Assembly: GCA_016124735.1 (NCBI GenBank)
Contig: WGMZ01000033.1
Location: forward strand, 96,537 to 160,536
Source of the DNA: Bacteroidota bacterium
GTDB taxonomy: Bacteria; Bacteroidota; Bacteroidia; UBA8524
DNA: 64,000 nt
Direction of reading: 5' to 3'
Shown: positions 15,544 to 26,320 of the stretch, one piece after another
Layout: each line of letters begins with the position of its first letter
Numbering within the stretch: the first letter of the stretch is position 1
Position numbers and translations under genes: made by a program
The notes under the pieces: model-generated
The model's input: only the letters and a program-made list of their open reading frames with translations
What the model was told of the DNA's origin: nothing
The model's database searches: none

Positions 15544-17781
15544 TTATTTTATGGAAATCAATCTGCTTTGTGCCGTCCCCTCTGGTGTAAGGACCCTTAC
15601 CAGATATGTACCAGTCTCTATATGCCTTACATTAACCTTCACCACTTCTTCTTCTTCGGCTGACTGACGAAGCATCAATCGACCGGTAATATCATAAACC
15701 TCAATTTGTGAATGAATAGGCACTCCCTGTATAAACAAATCACTATTTACCGGATTTGGGTAAAATTTCAGTCCGTTGATTACAGAAGTTTCGCTCATTC
15801 CTGTTGGAACAAGAGGAATACCAATCGAATCCGTAAATACCTGACAAAACACCTGACCATTGGCTAAAATAGTTGCAAATCCCGCCGATTTTTCTGCCGC
15901 CGTGGGTACATATCTCGCATTGAAAGTGACAGAATCGACAAACCATTTTCCACCGCCACCCCGCCAATGAATATAATGACCCGGGCTTAGTGTATGTGTC
16001 AAATTAATGGTGTCTGGAGGTGTGTTAATCCAAAAACCAATTTTCAGAGAGTCATTGGTTCTTACCCGAGCCAATAAAGAATCTTTATACTGCTGGCAAA
16101 ATTCAGCGCTGTTGGCTTCCAGATACAACCAAACAGAACAGTTAGATGAATCAGAACTACCAAATGTATAGGTTGTTTGGACAGATTGTGGATCAGAAAA
16201 CAGTCCATCTCCCGTTCCTGACCACTGAAAGCGATAACTCGTATCCAGCATATAGTTGCCTTTCAGAACCACAGAATCTCCATTATTTATAATCGATGAA
16301 TCGAAACCGACCTGCATATATCCCGGATCAATCCATAGAGTCATGGTATCGGGATGATTGGTGCCGCAAAAGGAATAAATTTTAGGACTACGTATCATGG
16401 TAACCTGGCAACTCTTCTTATCCATAGGCCCAAGAATATAAAAGGCTTGTGTAGCATTCGGATCAACAAAACGTCCATCTCCATCACTCTGCCATTGGGC
16501 TTTTTGTCCGTAATTAAAGGAATCTGAACCCATCAGCCGTATCGTATCCTGTCGCTGAATATGGATATCCGGCCCAGCATAAAATGCTGCCGTCTGCGCA
16601 GAATCCGTGACGTAGAATACAAATGTCTTTGAGAATTCTAAATTCAATGGACAGTTGTTATCTCTTATTTGAACCGTGAGAAAATAAGGAGAATTGGCGA
16701 TCATCGTGCTATCCGTGCGCCAATGAAAATACCCCGCCGCATTTTGACTTTGTCCGTTATTAGAAGTAAAGCTGGCACCCGGAATAGAATGAAAGGCTTC
16801 AATAAATGTCGAATCCATTGTGTTTGGGTCTATACTTGGAAAGGGCAACGAAATACTGTCTCCTGCACATACCTGGTATTCATCGGGAACTGAAATGGAA
16901 GGTGGTTTCTGATTTTGAGCGCAAGTCACCACAATGACCTGCATGTCTCTCCGCGTCTTTCCTATCACAGTCATAATACCATTCACCTTTCTCCACTCGG
17001 TAACTTCGACAACAATAACCGCAACCTGATTTACCTGAGTAGGTCTGAACGACAAGTTGCCGGTAACCGGATTAAGATGAAATCCTGCCGGAGAAAGCAG
17101 GTTTTGATTCGGAAAACCAAAAAATGTCAAAGGCCGTTCCGGGGCAAAATTACCTGAATAGGTGGCATATGCATTTGCTCCTGTCAGCGCATGAACCAGG
17201 GTATAGGAGAAAGAATCATGTGCATCAATAGTATCCACAACACCCATATTGTAATTGACGTCTTGATTGTAGCACAAGAATCGAATGGGTAAATTATCGT
17301 AGGTTGGAGAACTATTGCAGGGGGCCACGCATTTATTTATGGTGGCCGTTGTATAAAAATTTTGACCTGCCTGACCTGTTGTAATTGCACTGTTTCTGGC
17401 AGATTGAGACCAACTAAAGGTCCACTCGCAACAGGAATAGGTGCTCAGATCAACTGTCATCTTCCAGGTATGCTCTTCCACCCCATATTGATAGGCTGAG
17501 CCTGCGCAGCGACTCTGAATTGGACAAGACGATCCAACTCCTGTTACATCACGAACAGAGACTTGGGTCTGGGTCGAAATGGTTATGCTGTTAGAACTGC
17601 AGCTACCAACTACATTCGATTGCGAAATGGGAATTCCATTGCAATCGCGATAAACCCGAACAGTAAGTTCATACTTTCCCTGACCGAGGCAAACATACGA
17701 CATGTCTGAGCCCATCAAATGGGTGCCGTAGGAAAATAAGGTCAAACAAAAAAACAGCGGTAACAGTAGTAATTTTTTCAT
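15544..17781 (-). CDS. Large secreted T9SS protein of a cysteine-rich family, paralogue B
   Basis: This 745-residue protein aligns along its whole length with the downstream paralogue. It has signal MKKLLLLPLFFCLTLFSYG, mature start THLMGSDMSYV, the same Cys-rich domain (SRCAGSAYQYG, YSCCEWTFSW) and three W-x-x-x-G-x-G repeat units. It ends in a T9SS sorting domain around FYPNPVNSDLFI ending RLISIK. A perfect -7 element lies upstream at 17801-17808 on this strand, so transcription probably begins here and runs into paralogue A. It should be surface-exposed or released. No enzymatic motif is visible. Confidence 0.85.
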   Translation of the reverse strand: MKKLLLLPLFFCLTLFSYGTHLMGSDMSYVCLGQGKYELTVRVYRDCNGIPISQSNVVGSCSSNSITISTQTQVSVRDVTGVGSSCPIQSRCAGSAYQYGVEEHTWKMTVDLSTYSCCEWTFSWSQSARNSAITTGQAGQNFYTTATINKCVAPCNSSPTYDNLPIRFLCYNQDVNYNMGVVDTIDAHDSFSYTLVHALTGANAYATYSGNFAPERPLTFFGFPNQNLLSPAGFHLNPVTGNLSFRPTQVNQVAVIVVEVTEWRKVNGIMTVIGKTRRDMQVIVVTCAQNQKPPSISVPDEYQVCAGDSISLPFPSIDPNTMDSTFIEAFHSIPGASFTSNNGQSQNAAGYFHWRTDSTMIANSPYFLTVQIRDNNCPLNLEFSKTFVFYVTDSAQTAAFYAGPDIHIQRQDTIRLMGSDSFNYGQKAQWQSDGDGRFVDPNATQAFYILGPMDKKSCQVTMIRSPKIYSFCGTNHPDTMTLWIDPGYMQVGFDSSIINNGDSVVLKGNYMLDTSYRFQWSGTGDGLFSDPQSVQTTYTFGSSDSSNCSVWLYLEANSAEFCQQYKDSLLARVRTNDSLKIGFWINTPPDTINLTHTLSPGHYIHWRGGGGKWFVDSVTFNARYVPTAAEKSAGFATILANGQVFCQVFTDSIGIPLVPTGMSETSVINGLKFYPNPVNSDLFIQGVPIHSQIEVYDITGRLMLRQSAEEEEVVKVNVRHIETGTYLVRVLTPEGTAQSRLISIK

Positions 17782-17800
17782 AGCGATTTATTGTTTGACG

Positions 17801-17808
17801 CAAATCTA
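17801..17808 (-). promoter_or_regulatory. -7 promoter element of paralogue B
   Basis: Read on the minus strand this is TAGATTTG, a perfect TAnnTTTG element, 19 bases ahead of the ATG at 17781. No TTG lies at the expected distance upstream, so only the proximal element is supported. Confidence 0.45.
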
Positions 17809-17828
17809 CCCCCGAGAGTTGCCCGGAC

Positions 17829-20800
17829 CTATTTTTTGTCAATCATCCGATTGAAAATTAGTCCACCCACTCCTGTAATTCTCAGTAAATAGTGACCTGC
17901 AGGCAAATTATCGATATTCAGTTTGGTGTGGTTTGACTCAAGTTGGTACTCCAAAACAACCTGACCAGCAATATCATACAGAACCACTTGGCTTCCTTGA
18001 TTGGCTCCATCAATCCATAATTCTGTTTCAGCCGGATTCGGGTAAATTTTTATATGCTTCTGGTACAGGGGATCGATGCCCAATTTTATTTGGCCTGGAT
18101 CTACATGGACCAGATCTGAAGATAGCCTGCATGGTGCCTGATAAGTGAGCGTCAATTGGATATCTGCCAGATTCTTATCTGCGCTGGACAAAACATAATA
18201 AACCAGGCCATCAGCAATCCTGGTAAAGGTTCCTGATCCATTTGTATTCCAATTGAGAAGTCCACGACTACTCGTTCCCTGGTAGGCCAGATAGATCGTA
18301 TCAAAATTGCTAGAGTCAACCCAAACAGCTGCAATTTGAATCGCAGAATCTTTAATTATCAAACTCAGGTTATCTTCTGATGAGCAATGAGAAGAAACCG
18401 GAAACTCCTTATATTTCAAATGAATGATACAATTCGCAGAGTCGTAATGACCCAGAGTATAAATTGCATTCGCCGAAGTGGAATCATCGAAGCTGCCATC
18501 GCCTGATGTTTCCCAAAGCGCATAAAAGCCCAAGGCCGTGTCATTACTTCCCTGCAGTTGAAAGCTCATCCCGGAATGGAAATATTCTTCCTGATTTTGT
18601 CCGGCATCGACCTGGTGATTGATTCGACTCAAAACAAGGGTATCAACCCTACCTCCACAGTCTGGATCCAGTTCATTCCAAAAAAGTGACACTGTGCATT
18701 GAACAATATCCAGCACACTTGGAAAATACAAAGTTTGTGCATCGTTAGAGTCAAGGAACTTACCGGTACCTGAGGTGGTCCAATAGCCAAATTGCCAATT
18801 TTTATTGGCTGAAGGTTGCGCATCCAATTTCACTGAATCTTGAACATGCATGCCCTGATCCGGACCTGCCATGAACGGATAATGTGCCTTCCTTACTTTT
18901 ATGGAATCAACCTGTCCGCAAGCGAACAAAGGCCATTCACGAAGAATGATTTGGGATACACAATTTTTATAATCTTTTGTCCCGGGATAATACCAGGTAT
19001 TTTGTGCCGTGGTATCTCCGAAAACGCCATCGCCCATCGTCGACCAATGAATGGGCACCAAATGAGCGGTATCGACGAATGCGGAAAGGAAAAGCGTATC
19101 TCCGCGATATACCGAGTCCGGGCCTTGATGTCCATAAAGTGCACTTCTTCTTAAAACCCAGGTACTGTCTCTCTTCCTGGAGCAGTGTGTTGCGTCGAAA
19201 TCTAAATAGATGGTCCATCCGCACGACGCCCAGTCATTTGAACCGGGCACATATATAGGGGCTTTACTAAAACTATCAAGAAAAAAGCCATCTCCGGTTG
19301 AAGACCATGCAAAATGTTGTCCGTTCAGGATATTGCTGCTCGTCGATAATTGCACTGTATCACCGTAATATGGGAACTCCACCGTATCCATCTTCAATTG
19401 AGGATAAACCCGGCTAATCCGAATGGAATCAGCAATAGTGCTAACTGCACTGCTGCAATAATTTTTATCAACCAGTTCCAACCAAATCTGATATGAACAT
19501 GTCACCTGATTTGCCGATCCGGGGATATAAGTCGTAAAAGGATCATACTGGTTTACGAATTGACCATCGCCCGTTGTATGCCATTGAAGCAACCTACCAC
19601 CCGGATTTGATACCGTTGGATGGAGAAAAATGCTATCCATCCCATTGCTGTCGAGTATATCACCTCCCACATTAAAACTTACCGCCGGGGCATTCGCCTG
19701 AACAAACAGGCGGTACGTTCGGGTTTGGTCTACGCCAAACGGACACCGCTGTTCCGTTGTGTTTATCATCAGAAGATGAGGTTGTGACTGAATACAACTT
19801 GAGTCGGGCATCCAGGCAAAAGACACGGTTGTCGTCTTGGTGGCCGTATCAGTAAGCGTCTCCAGAACAGCACCGGGGAAATTCCCGGTTATACTGGCGT
19901 TGAGACTGTCTCCATCTGCATCGGTAAATTGCAGTTTCAGATGAAACGTATCGTTGACACAAAGCGTGTAGTCCTGGTACTGATCCGTTGATTGATTCGA
20001 TTGATAAACCGGCGGATTATTATTCGGCATGGGTAAAACGATGAACTCATTGTCGTGGCGGATGACAGAGATGACGGTCATCACTCCATTGACCTTTCTC
20101 CACTCCTTGACCAGCACCACAATTACCCCACCACCTGGTTTAGCTGAATTGGCCTGAATTCTACTATTCCGGTCCTGTAATTAATATGAAATCCTTGCGG
20201 CTGAGGTAATGAATAATTGGGATATCCCCAACAGCTCAGAGGCATCCGATAGGTGAAATACCCCTGATAGGGAATTGAAGTCGTCAGTCCCTGAAGTGCA
20301 GGAACCAATTCGTAGGAAAAGGAATCTCCCTGGTCCATAGTATCCATGACGCCATAGGACAATTTTGCATCTACATTATAAGCTAGAAAATTTCGCACAT
20401 CGTGAGCGAAGAAGGGCGTGGAATTATACACGCACTTGTTGATTGTCATGTAATTGTAAAAATCAACCGGGTTGGATTGCATGCCCAAATTGCGGCAGCA
20501 TGCGTGATAAGTAATTTGCCATTCACAAGTGGAATAGGAGGTCAAATCCACGGTATCCACATAAAGTTGTTCCTCCATGCCGTATGGATAGGTCCCCCCG
20601 GCACAACGCGAAAGAACTCCGCAAGAGGGATTTAGTCCGGTAATGTCGCGCACCGAAATTCGGTGCAGGCTATCCAAGGTATGAGAAAAACTCGTAGAAC
20701 CTGATGTGTAATCAATACTCACACTATCCTGTTTTATGCCATTGCAATCCCGAATAAATTTAAAATACACCACATATTTCCCGGTGTCCATTTGTACCGC

Positions 20801-20905
20801 ATTGAACCGCGCACCAGCGAGATGAGTGGCGGAGGCGCTTTGCAAGGAAAGAAGAATTAATAAGGGTAAAACTAAAATAGCAGGAGTAAAGAACATAAAT
20901 TTCAT
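17829..20905 (-). pseudogene. Frameshifted third paralogue of the large T9SS family (paralogue C)
   Basis: Two overlapping reading frames together make one protein of about 1,024 residues. The first (20905 to 20123) has a signal ending SASATHLAG, the Cys-rich domain (SRCAGGTYPYG, YSTCEW-ACCRN) and ends at RPIQLNQVVG-stop. The second continues from about 20126 with VIVVLVKEWRKVNG, exactly where paralogues A and B read NQ-V/L-AVIVxEVTEWR. The break falls on a GGGG run (20126-20129); removing two bases restores the paralogue length. The second part has six W-x-x-x-G-x-G-x-F repeats, against three in the paralogues, and a T9SS tail (IYPNPAETELWI). It may be a true pseudogene, a phase-variable gene or a sequencing error. 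Confidence 0.8.
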
Positions 20906-21018
20906 ACGCTGAGAGAATTAACCTATTGGCATACTAGGTTTTTTGTTTAGGAGCACTTCCTTTTCAGTTATGTTGCTTTTGCTCTTCAGGATAAAATCCG
21001 AAATTAGGCCAATCTACC

Positions 21019-21963
21019 ATGATTTCTGTTGTACTCCTTTTCACTCTTTCACTTGCCCTACTTATTGCTTCCGCCCGATTTTTTACTAAGGCTGCAGAAA
21101 AAATCGGCATTTTTCTTGGCATGCACCCCCTTGTCATTGGAATTTTCATTGTAGGAATTGGCACTTCTCTGCCCGAACTGGTTTCGGGTATTGTATCCGT
21201 TCAGGATGGACTGTCGGAGGTGGTTGCCGGAAACATTTTCGGCGCCAATATTTCTAATATCCTACTGATAACGGGCACCGTAGCTCTGGTTCATCACAAA
21301 GACATTATCCTTTCCAGTAAATACATCTTTATAGACCTACACTATCTGATCGGAAGCGTATTTGCCGTCGGCTTATTTGCATTTGATGGGGTTATCGAAT
21401 GGAAGGAATCCATCCTTGGCCTTCTCATCTTTCTGGCTTATAGCATGTATTTGCTAAAGAATGAAACAAGCAGCAGAGAACAAAGGCAAATAAAACTGAG
21501 AACCAAAATGGGCCTTCCCTGGCTGCAGGCAGTGATTTTAATTCTCGGCGGCCTGGGCATATACCTGGGTGCAGACTACACGATTCAGTATCTGAGTGAA
21601 ATCGCCGTTTATTTGCAAGTTCCACCTTCCATTGTCGCTCTTACGGTCTTATCGCTCGGTACAACTTTGCCTGAATTGGTGGTGAATGTATCGGCCATCC
21701 GGCAGGGAAAGGCAGAAATGGCCATCGGGAATATTCTGGGGTCCAGTGTTTTTAACAGCATAATGGTGCCTTCAATTGCCAGCTTCTTCGGGCCGATTCA
21801 TGTACCGGATTCCATGCTTCATCTGGCTTTCCCAGTACTTCTGGCATCGGCCCTATTTTTCTATCTGATTACGCACGACAAACGCATCTCACGCTGGGAA
21901 GGAATGCTCTTCGTTTTGCTTTATATACTGTTCCTTCTTAAAGTAGTCGAACAACACGTCTGA
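21019..21963 (+). CDS. Calcium/sodium antiporter, CaCA family
   Basis: This 314-residue inner-membrane protein has about ten membrane segments and both inverted alpha repeats of the CaCA family: GIGTSLPELVSGIVS (about residues 48-62) and LSLGTTLPELVVNVSA (about 214-229). The acidic residues in these motifs bind the cations. It resembles YrbG-like K+-dependent or independent Na+/Ca2+ exchangers; which ions it moves is not fixed by sequence. It stands alone between the minus-strand T9SS cluster and cysS, 52 bases ahead of the cysS start, so the two could share a transcript. Confidence 0.88.
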   Translation: MISVVLLFTLSLALLIASARFFTKAAEKIGIFLGMHPLVIGIFIVGIGTSLPELVSGIVSVQDGLSEVVAGNIFGANISNILLITGTVALVHHKDIILSSKYIFIDLHYLIGSVFAVGLFAFDGVIEWKESILGLLIFLAYSMYLLKNETSSREQRQIKLRTKMGLPWLQAVILILGGLGIYLGADYTIQYLSEIAVYLQVPPSIVALTVLSLGTTLPELVVNVSAIRQGKAEMAIGNILGSSVFNSIMVPSIASFFGPIHVPDSMLHLAFPVLLASALFFYLITHDKRISRWEGMLFVLLYILFLLKVVEQHV

Positions 21964-22015
21964 AGCCGGCCGAGCGTACCACTTACCCTTGAAATTTCTT
22001 AAATTGCGCCTCCTT

Positions 22016-23518
22016 ATGGCACGATATCAGGATTACCCTCTCAGCATTTACAACTCCTATAACAGAGAGAAAGAAATTTTCACTCCTCTCCACGAAGGTC
22101 ATGTTGGTATGTATGTGTGCGGACCAACGGTGTACAGCAATGTCCATCTCGGAAATGTGCGCACCTTTCTGACATTCGATGTGCTGTATCGTTACCTGAT
22201 CCATCTGGGTTACAAGGTGCGCTATGTTCGCAATATCACGGATGTGGGTCATTTGGTAGATGATGTGGACGAAGGCGAAGACAAAATTGCCAAAAAAGCC
22301 CGGTTGGATAATCTGGAACCGATGGAAGTGGTGCAGATGTATACCAACGATTTTCACAACACCCTTGCTCTTTTCAATTTTCTATCTCCCAGTATCGAGC
22401 CTACTGCAACAGGACATATCATCGAGCAAATACAGATGATAGAACAAATTCTGAACAATGGATTCGCCTACGAAGTAAATGGTTCTGTTTATTTTGATGT
22501 ACCGAAATATCAGGAGGCCAAAGGGAATTACGGGCAACTATCGGGACGGGTTTTGGAAGACCTGATCAGCAATACCCGTGAACTCGACGGACAAGATGAA
22601 AAAAGAAGTCCGCTGGATTTTGCCATTTGGAAAAATGCAGATGAACGCCATATTATGAAATGGCCTTCTTCCTGGGGCATCGGTTTCCCCGGTTGGCACT
22701 TGGAATGTTCGGCCATGAGTACTAAATACCTCGGAAAAGAATTCGATATCCACGGAGGTGGAATGGACCTGAAATTTCCGCACCATGAATGTGAAATTGC
22801 ACAATCGGTAGCTGCGGATGGCGTGGCTCCGGTGCATTACTGGATGCACAGTAATATGCTCACTGTAAATGGTCAAAAGATGAGCAAGTCGCTGGGGAAT
22901 TCATTTTCTCCATCTGAGCTCATGACTGGAAATCATCACTTGCTCAAAAAAGGGTATTCTCCAATGACCGTGCGTTTCTTTATGCTTCAATCTCATTATA
23001 GCAGTACGCTGGATTTCAGCAACGACGCGTTGGATGCTGCAGAAAAAGGATTCAGGCGTCTGAACAATGCAAGAAAATCATTGGCCAAATTGAGCTACCT
23101 ATCCGGACCAATGGATGAAGCGCTGAACAAAGAAATTCAATCCTCCCTGAACTCTGCTTACCTGAACCTGAGCGACGACCTCAATACGGCAAAGGCAATT
23201 GCCAATCTCTTCGACCTGGCAACACGAATCAACAGCATGGCAGGCGGAAAATTAAAGCCCGGTGCATTGTCCGAGGGAACTTTTAATCGCCTGAAACAGG
23301 AATACGAGCAAATCATCAATGATATCCTTGGACTTCGCCTGGAAGAATCAGATGAAAGCGGGATGATGGACGGATTGATGCATTTATTGATCGATATCCG
23401 CCAACAAGCCCGCAAGAACAAGGATTTTGCTACCTCCGATCAAATTCGTGATACCCTCAGTGCTTTGGGAGTGCAATTAAAAGACGGGCCGGAAGGCACC
23501 AGTTATTCGATTGAATAA
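22016..23518 (+). CDS. cysS: Cysteine--tRNA ligase
   Basis: This 500-residue class I aminoacyl-tRNA synthetase charges tRNA-Cys. Its HIGH-type motif is HLGN (residues 44-47, after PTVYSNV) and its KMSKS motif is intact (KMSKSLGN, near residue 288). The zinc ligands are in place: CGPTV near residue 30 and HLECSAM with the later HHECEIAQ. ATG 22016 (MARYQDYPLSIYNS) is preferred; the upstream in-frame start at 21989 adds nine residues with no support. Length and C-terminal helical domain match the family. Confidence 0.95.
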   Translation: MARYQDYPLSIYNSYNREKEIFTPLHEGHVGMYVCGPTVYSNVHLGNVRTFLTFDVLYRYLIHLGYKVRYVRNITDVGHLVDDVDEGEDKIAKKARLDNLEPMEVVQMYTNDFHNTLALFNFLSPSIEPTATGHIIEQIQMIEQILNNGFAYEVNGSVYFDVPKYQEAKGNYGQLSGRVLEDLISNTRELDGQDEKRSPLDFAIWKNADERHIMKWPSSWGIGFPGWHLECSAMSTKYLGKEFDIHGGGMDLKFPHHECEIAQSVAADGVAPVHYWMHSNMLTVNGQKMSKSLGNSFSPSELMTGNHHLLKKGYSPMTVRFFMLQSHYSSTLDFSNDALDAAEKGFRRLNNARKSLAKLSYLSGPMDEALNKEIQSSLNSAYLNLSDDLNTAKAIANLFDLATRINSMAGGKLKPGALSEGTFNRLKQEYEQIINDILGLRLEESDESGMMDGLMHLLIDIRQQARKNKDFATSDQIRDTLSALGVQLKDGPEGTSYSIE

Positions 23519-23564
23519 AAGCCGTTTCAAACTTGAATGTGATTCAAAAAAGGGCCGGGATCAT

Positions 23565-26153
23565 TTAGTGTGCAACTCGTGTAATTTCGGAAGGAAGAAA
23601 TTCGAACAGGGTTTTAAAGGATCGCGTGAAATATGACAGGTTATTGAAACCCACAGAATACGCAACTTCCGAAACATTTAACCGGCTCGATTCCAATAAA
23701 CTTTTCGCTTCCTGCAAACGGATATAACGAATAAACTCCGCCGGAGATAAACCGGTTTCTGATTTAATTTCCTTTTGCAACCGATTTCTTCCAATTCCAA
23801 GTTGTTCACAAAGGTAAGCACTGCTCAAATCCTGATTATCCATATTTTCCTGAATCAGGCGGATCACTTCATTCATCCAGGAATTCTTCTCCACCTTGCC
23901 CAATCCTGGCTGAACGTGAATTCCCCTTTCATTCAGCAAACTTTGAAGTTGTTTTCTTCGCTCAAAGCAGTTCCGAATAATTGCTAACAACTCATCCGAA
24001 TCAAAAGGTTTTACCAGATAATTTTCTGCGCCTAAACCGTACAGTTCCACCTTATCGGGCACTTTACTTTTTGAGCTCAGAATTATCACCGGAATATGCG
24101 CGGTTTGGGGATTTTCTTTGATTCGCCCAAGCAGATCATCGCCTTGCATCCCGGGCAACATCAAATCGGCCAGAACCATATCGGGCAAGTCCTGAGCCAC
24201 TTTATTCCAGGCCTGAGTTCCATCGTATGCCTGAATCACCCGATAGTTGCCACGAAGGGTGGAAGCAATGAAATCATTCAATTCCGGATGGTCCTCTACT
24301 ACCAAAATGACAGGTTCAGACGAATCCATATTTTCTTCCACTGCAGTCACTTCTACTTCATATTCTTGCAACAACCCATGGTCCATTATTAAAGTGAAAC
24401 AGGCTCCTCCTTTCGGGTTCTCTGAATAGTCGACCCGACCGCCTATCATATCCATGTACTCTTTCACCAGAGCCAGCCCGATTCCTGTTCCTTCGTGATT
24501 ATTGACATCGGTTTTATAAAATCGATCAAAAATCTTTTTTCTGTGTTCCGACTCTATACCTGGTCCGTTATCGCAAATCTGCAAATGCAAATCATTTGTT
24601 CTTTCATCCCGAACACTGCTGATACTTACCATCCCCCCTTCCGGAGTATATTTAAATGCGTTTTGCAAAAGATTATGAATGCATTGTTGCAGCTTGAATT
24701 TATCTGTAAACAACAAGGTCTCGCAACGTTTTACTTCAAGATGGATTTGTTTCCGTTCAATGAGTGATTCGAATTGTTCGATCAGAGGTTCCATGATGTC
24801 GCATAATTGGAAACGCTCCGGATAAAGGTGTTTCAATCCATGGTCTAATCGTTGCAATTGCAGCAATTGCTCAACCATATGCTGCAGATGCGCCGTATTC
24901 TTATCAATATATCCAGCAAATTTCAAAGTCTCCGCATCCTTATTGTTTTTCAGAATTTGTTGCACCGGACCTCTTATCAGAGACAAGGGTGTTTTCAAAT
25001 CATGGGATATATTCGATATAAAACGATTCTTCAATTCATCCAGTTCCTTGAATTGTTCGGCAATTCTTCGCGCGCTCTCTGCTTCCCTGATCTGGTCTTT
25101 GGCCCGGTCGTCCGTCAATTTGATACCGCAATACGATGCAATCACCTCAAAAACCTGCTGATGAAAGCGGTTAAAATAGCCAGGTGCAGAATGTTCTGAA
25201 TCCAAAACCCCCACCACACGGTCCTCACTGAAAATAGGAACGGCCAATTCCGACCTACGGGCCATATCATCTACCAAATAATCAGCTTCCAGTCTTGTAT
25301 CTTCAATTAATACAGGCTTCGAACTTGTAAAACAACGCCCTACTATTCCTTCGCCAATTCCGATTTCAAGGGGTCTTATGGTCAAATTTCCTGGTTTATG
25401 CACGGAGCGCGAAGATTCCACCTGAAGCAATTTATCCCGAATGGGGTCATGCAGATAGATCACAAAGTCTTCCAGGTCGAGAAGTGGAATGCATCGTTGT
25501 GTAATTCTCCAAAGAAGGTCGTTCAGCGGTTCATTGCTGCTTAATATTTCTGACATCTGTCTGGATATCATGTGCAGGCGCTGGAATTGCCTTTGCATAT
25601 TTTCCAATTTCAGTTTGTCGGCCACAAAATCTACATACAGCAAATAGAAATTTATTAGCACCAATACAATCGCACTGATAAATGTCGCGATAGAAGTACC
25701 GCCAGCTATATTTCTGTTATCTGCCATATAAACGGTCAGAGTGAGGCAACCAAAAATGAGAAGGAAAAGAAACAATCCAAATCCCAGACTTACATAGCCG
25801 CGCCTTTCCGATAACAAGGCTATAGACGACCAAACCATAAAATACAGCGTTCCGGCAATCTCCGCATTGGTGTAGTAAACGGCCAGGACCTGAATGGCTA
25901 ATCCCGTAAATATGAACCATCGCAGAAGTTGAACCTGCACCCTTTGCCTGCGAACGAACCAGAATGTCCATACCTGAATAAAAACAAGGAGCACCAGTCC
26001 CAACTCCAGACTGGTGCCTTTCTCAAAAACATTGCTGCTATACAAGACAAGCACCTGTACCAACAAAATAAAGCCTGCCCACTCTTTTAAGCGGGTAGGC
26101 GATCCGCCGGGATTCACCGACTTTTTCAGGTATTCCAGTACGATATTCGTCAT
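23565..26153 (-). CDS. Hybrid membrane histidine kinase with receiver and AraC-type output domain
   Basis: This protein of 862 residues starts at ATG 26153 (a GTG at 26171 would add six). It has about six membrane segments (residues 15-165), then a GAF-like domain (about 200-350) and a HisKA domain with FISNISHDLKTPLSLI. A HATPase domain follows (NAFKYTPEGGMV, GTGIGLALVKEYM). Next come a receiver (about 630-745, ILVVEDHPELNDF, phosphoacceptor Asp in MVLADLMLPGM) and a C-terminal AraC helix-turn-helix pair (about 760-860, with GFNNLSYFTRSFK). Sensing, phosphotransfer and DNA binding in one polypeptide is the Bacteroidota one-piece two-component design. The sensor is not the periplasmic beta-propeller type used for polysaccharides. 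Neighbouring delta-60 proteins may be its targets. Confidence 0.9.
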   Translation of the reverse strand: MTNIVLEYLKKSVNPGGSPTRLKEWAGFILLVQVLVLYSSNVFEKGTSLELGLVLLVFIQVWTFWFVRRQRVQVQLLRWFIFTGLAIQVLAVYYTNAEIAGTLYFMVWSSIALLSERRGYVSLGFGLFLFLLIFGCLTLTVYMADNRNIAGGTSIATFISAIVLVLINFYLLYVDFVADKLKLENMQRQFQRLHMISRQMSEILSSNEPLNDLLWRITQRCIPLLDLEDFVIYLHDPIRDKLLQVESSRSVHKPGNLTIRPLEIGIGEGIVGRCFTSSKPVLIEDTRLEADYLVDDMARRSELAVPIFSEDRVVGVLDSEHSAPGYFNRFHQQVFEVIASYCGIKLTDDRAKDQIREAESARRIAEQFKELDELKNRFISNISHDLKTPLSLIRGPVQQILKNNKDAETLKFAGYIDKNTAHLQHMVEQLLQLQRLDHGLKHLYPERFQLCDIMEPLIEQFESLIERKQIHLEVKRCETLLFTDKFKLQQCIHNLLQNAFKYTPEGGMVSISSVRDERTNDLHLQICDNGPGIESEHRKKIFDRFYKTDVNNHEGTGIGLALVKEYMDMIGGRVDYSENPKGGACFTLIMDHGLLQEYEVEVTAVEENMDSSEPVILVVEDHPELNDFIASTLRGNYRVIQAYDGTQAWNKVAQDLPDMVLADLMLPGMQGDDLLGRIKENPQTAHIPVIILSSKSKVPDKVELYGLGAENYLVKPFDSDELLAIIRNCFERRKQLQSLLNERGIHVQPGLGKVEKNSWMNEVIRLIQENMDNQDLSSAYLCEQLGIGRNRLQKEIKSETGLSPAEFIRYIRLQEAKSLLESSRLNVSEVAYSVGFNNLSYFTRSFKTLFEFLPSEITRVAH

Positions 26154-26245
26154 ACGATGGTCATTAAGCACTTAGTAGATTGAATCGGATGCTTTATCAA
26201 ACCTATCAAATTAGCTCCTAAAAAATCACCTTAATTTCATGAAAT

Positions 26246-26314
26246 ACAAGGTCCTGAAGCAACAAACAGCCAATTCAACAGAATGCTTGTTCGTGTGAAA
26301 CTTCAGGACCTTGT
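26246..26314. repeat. 14-base perfect inverted repeat downstream of the delta-60 gene
   Basis: The sequence at 26246-26259 (ACAAGGTCCTGAAG) is repeated as its exact reverse complement at 26301-26314, with a 41-base loop. It begins seven bases past the stop of the delta-60 gene and could form a long stem in that gene's mRNA or a cruciform. No run of T follows closely, so it is not a standard terminator. Confidence 0.6.
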
Positions 26315-26320
26315 GATTGC

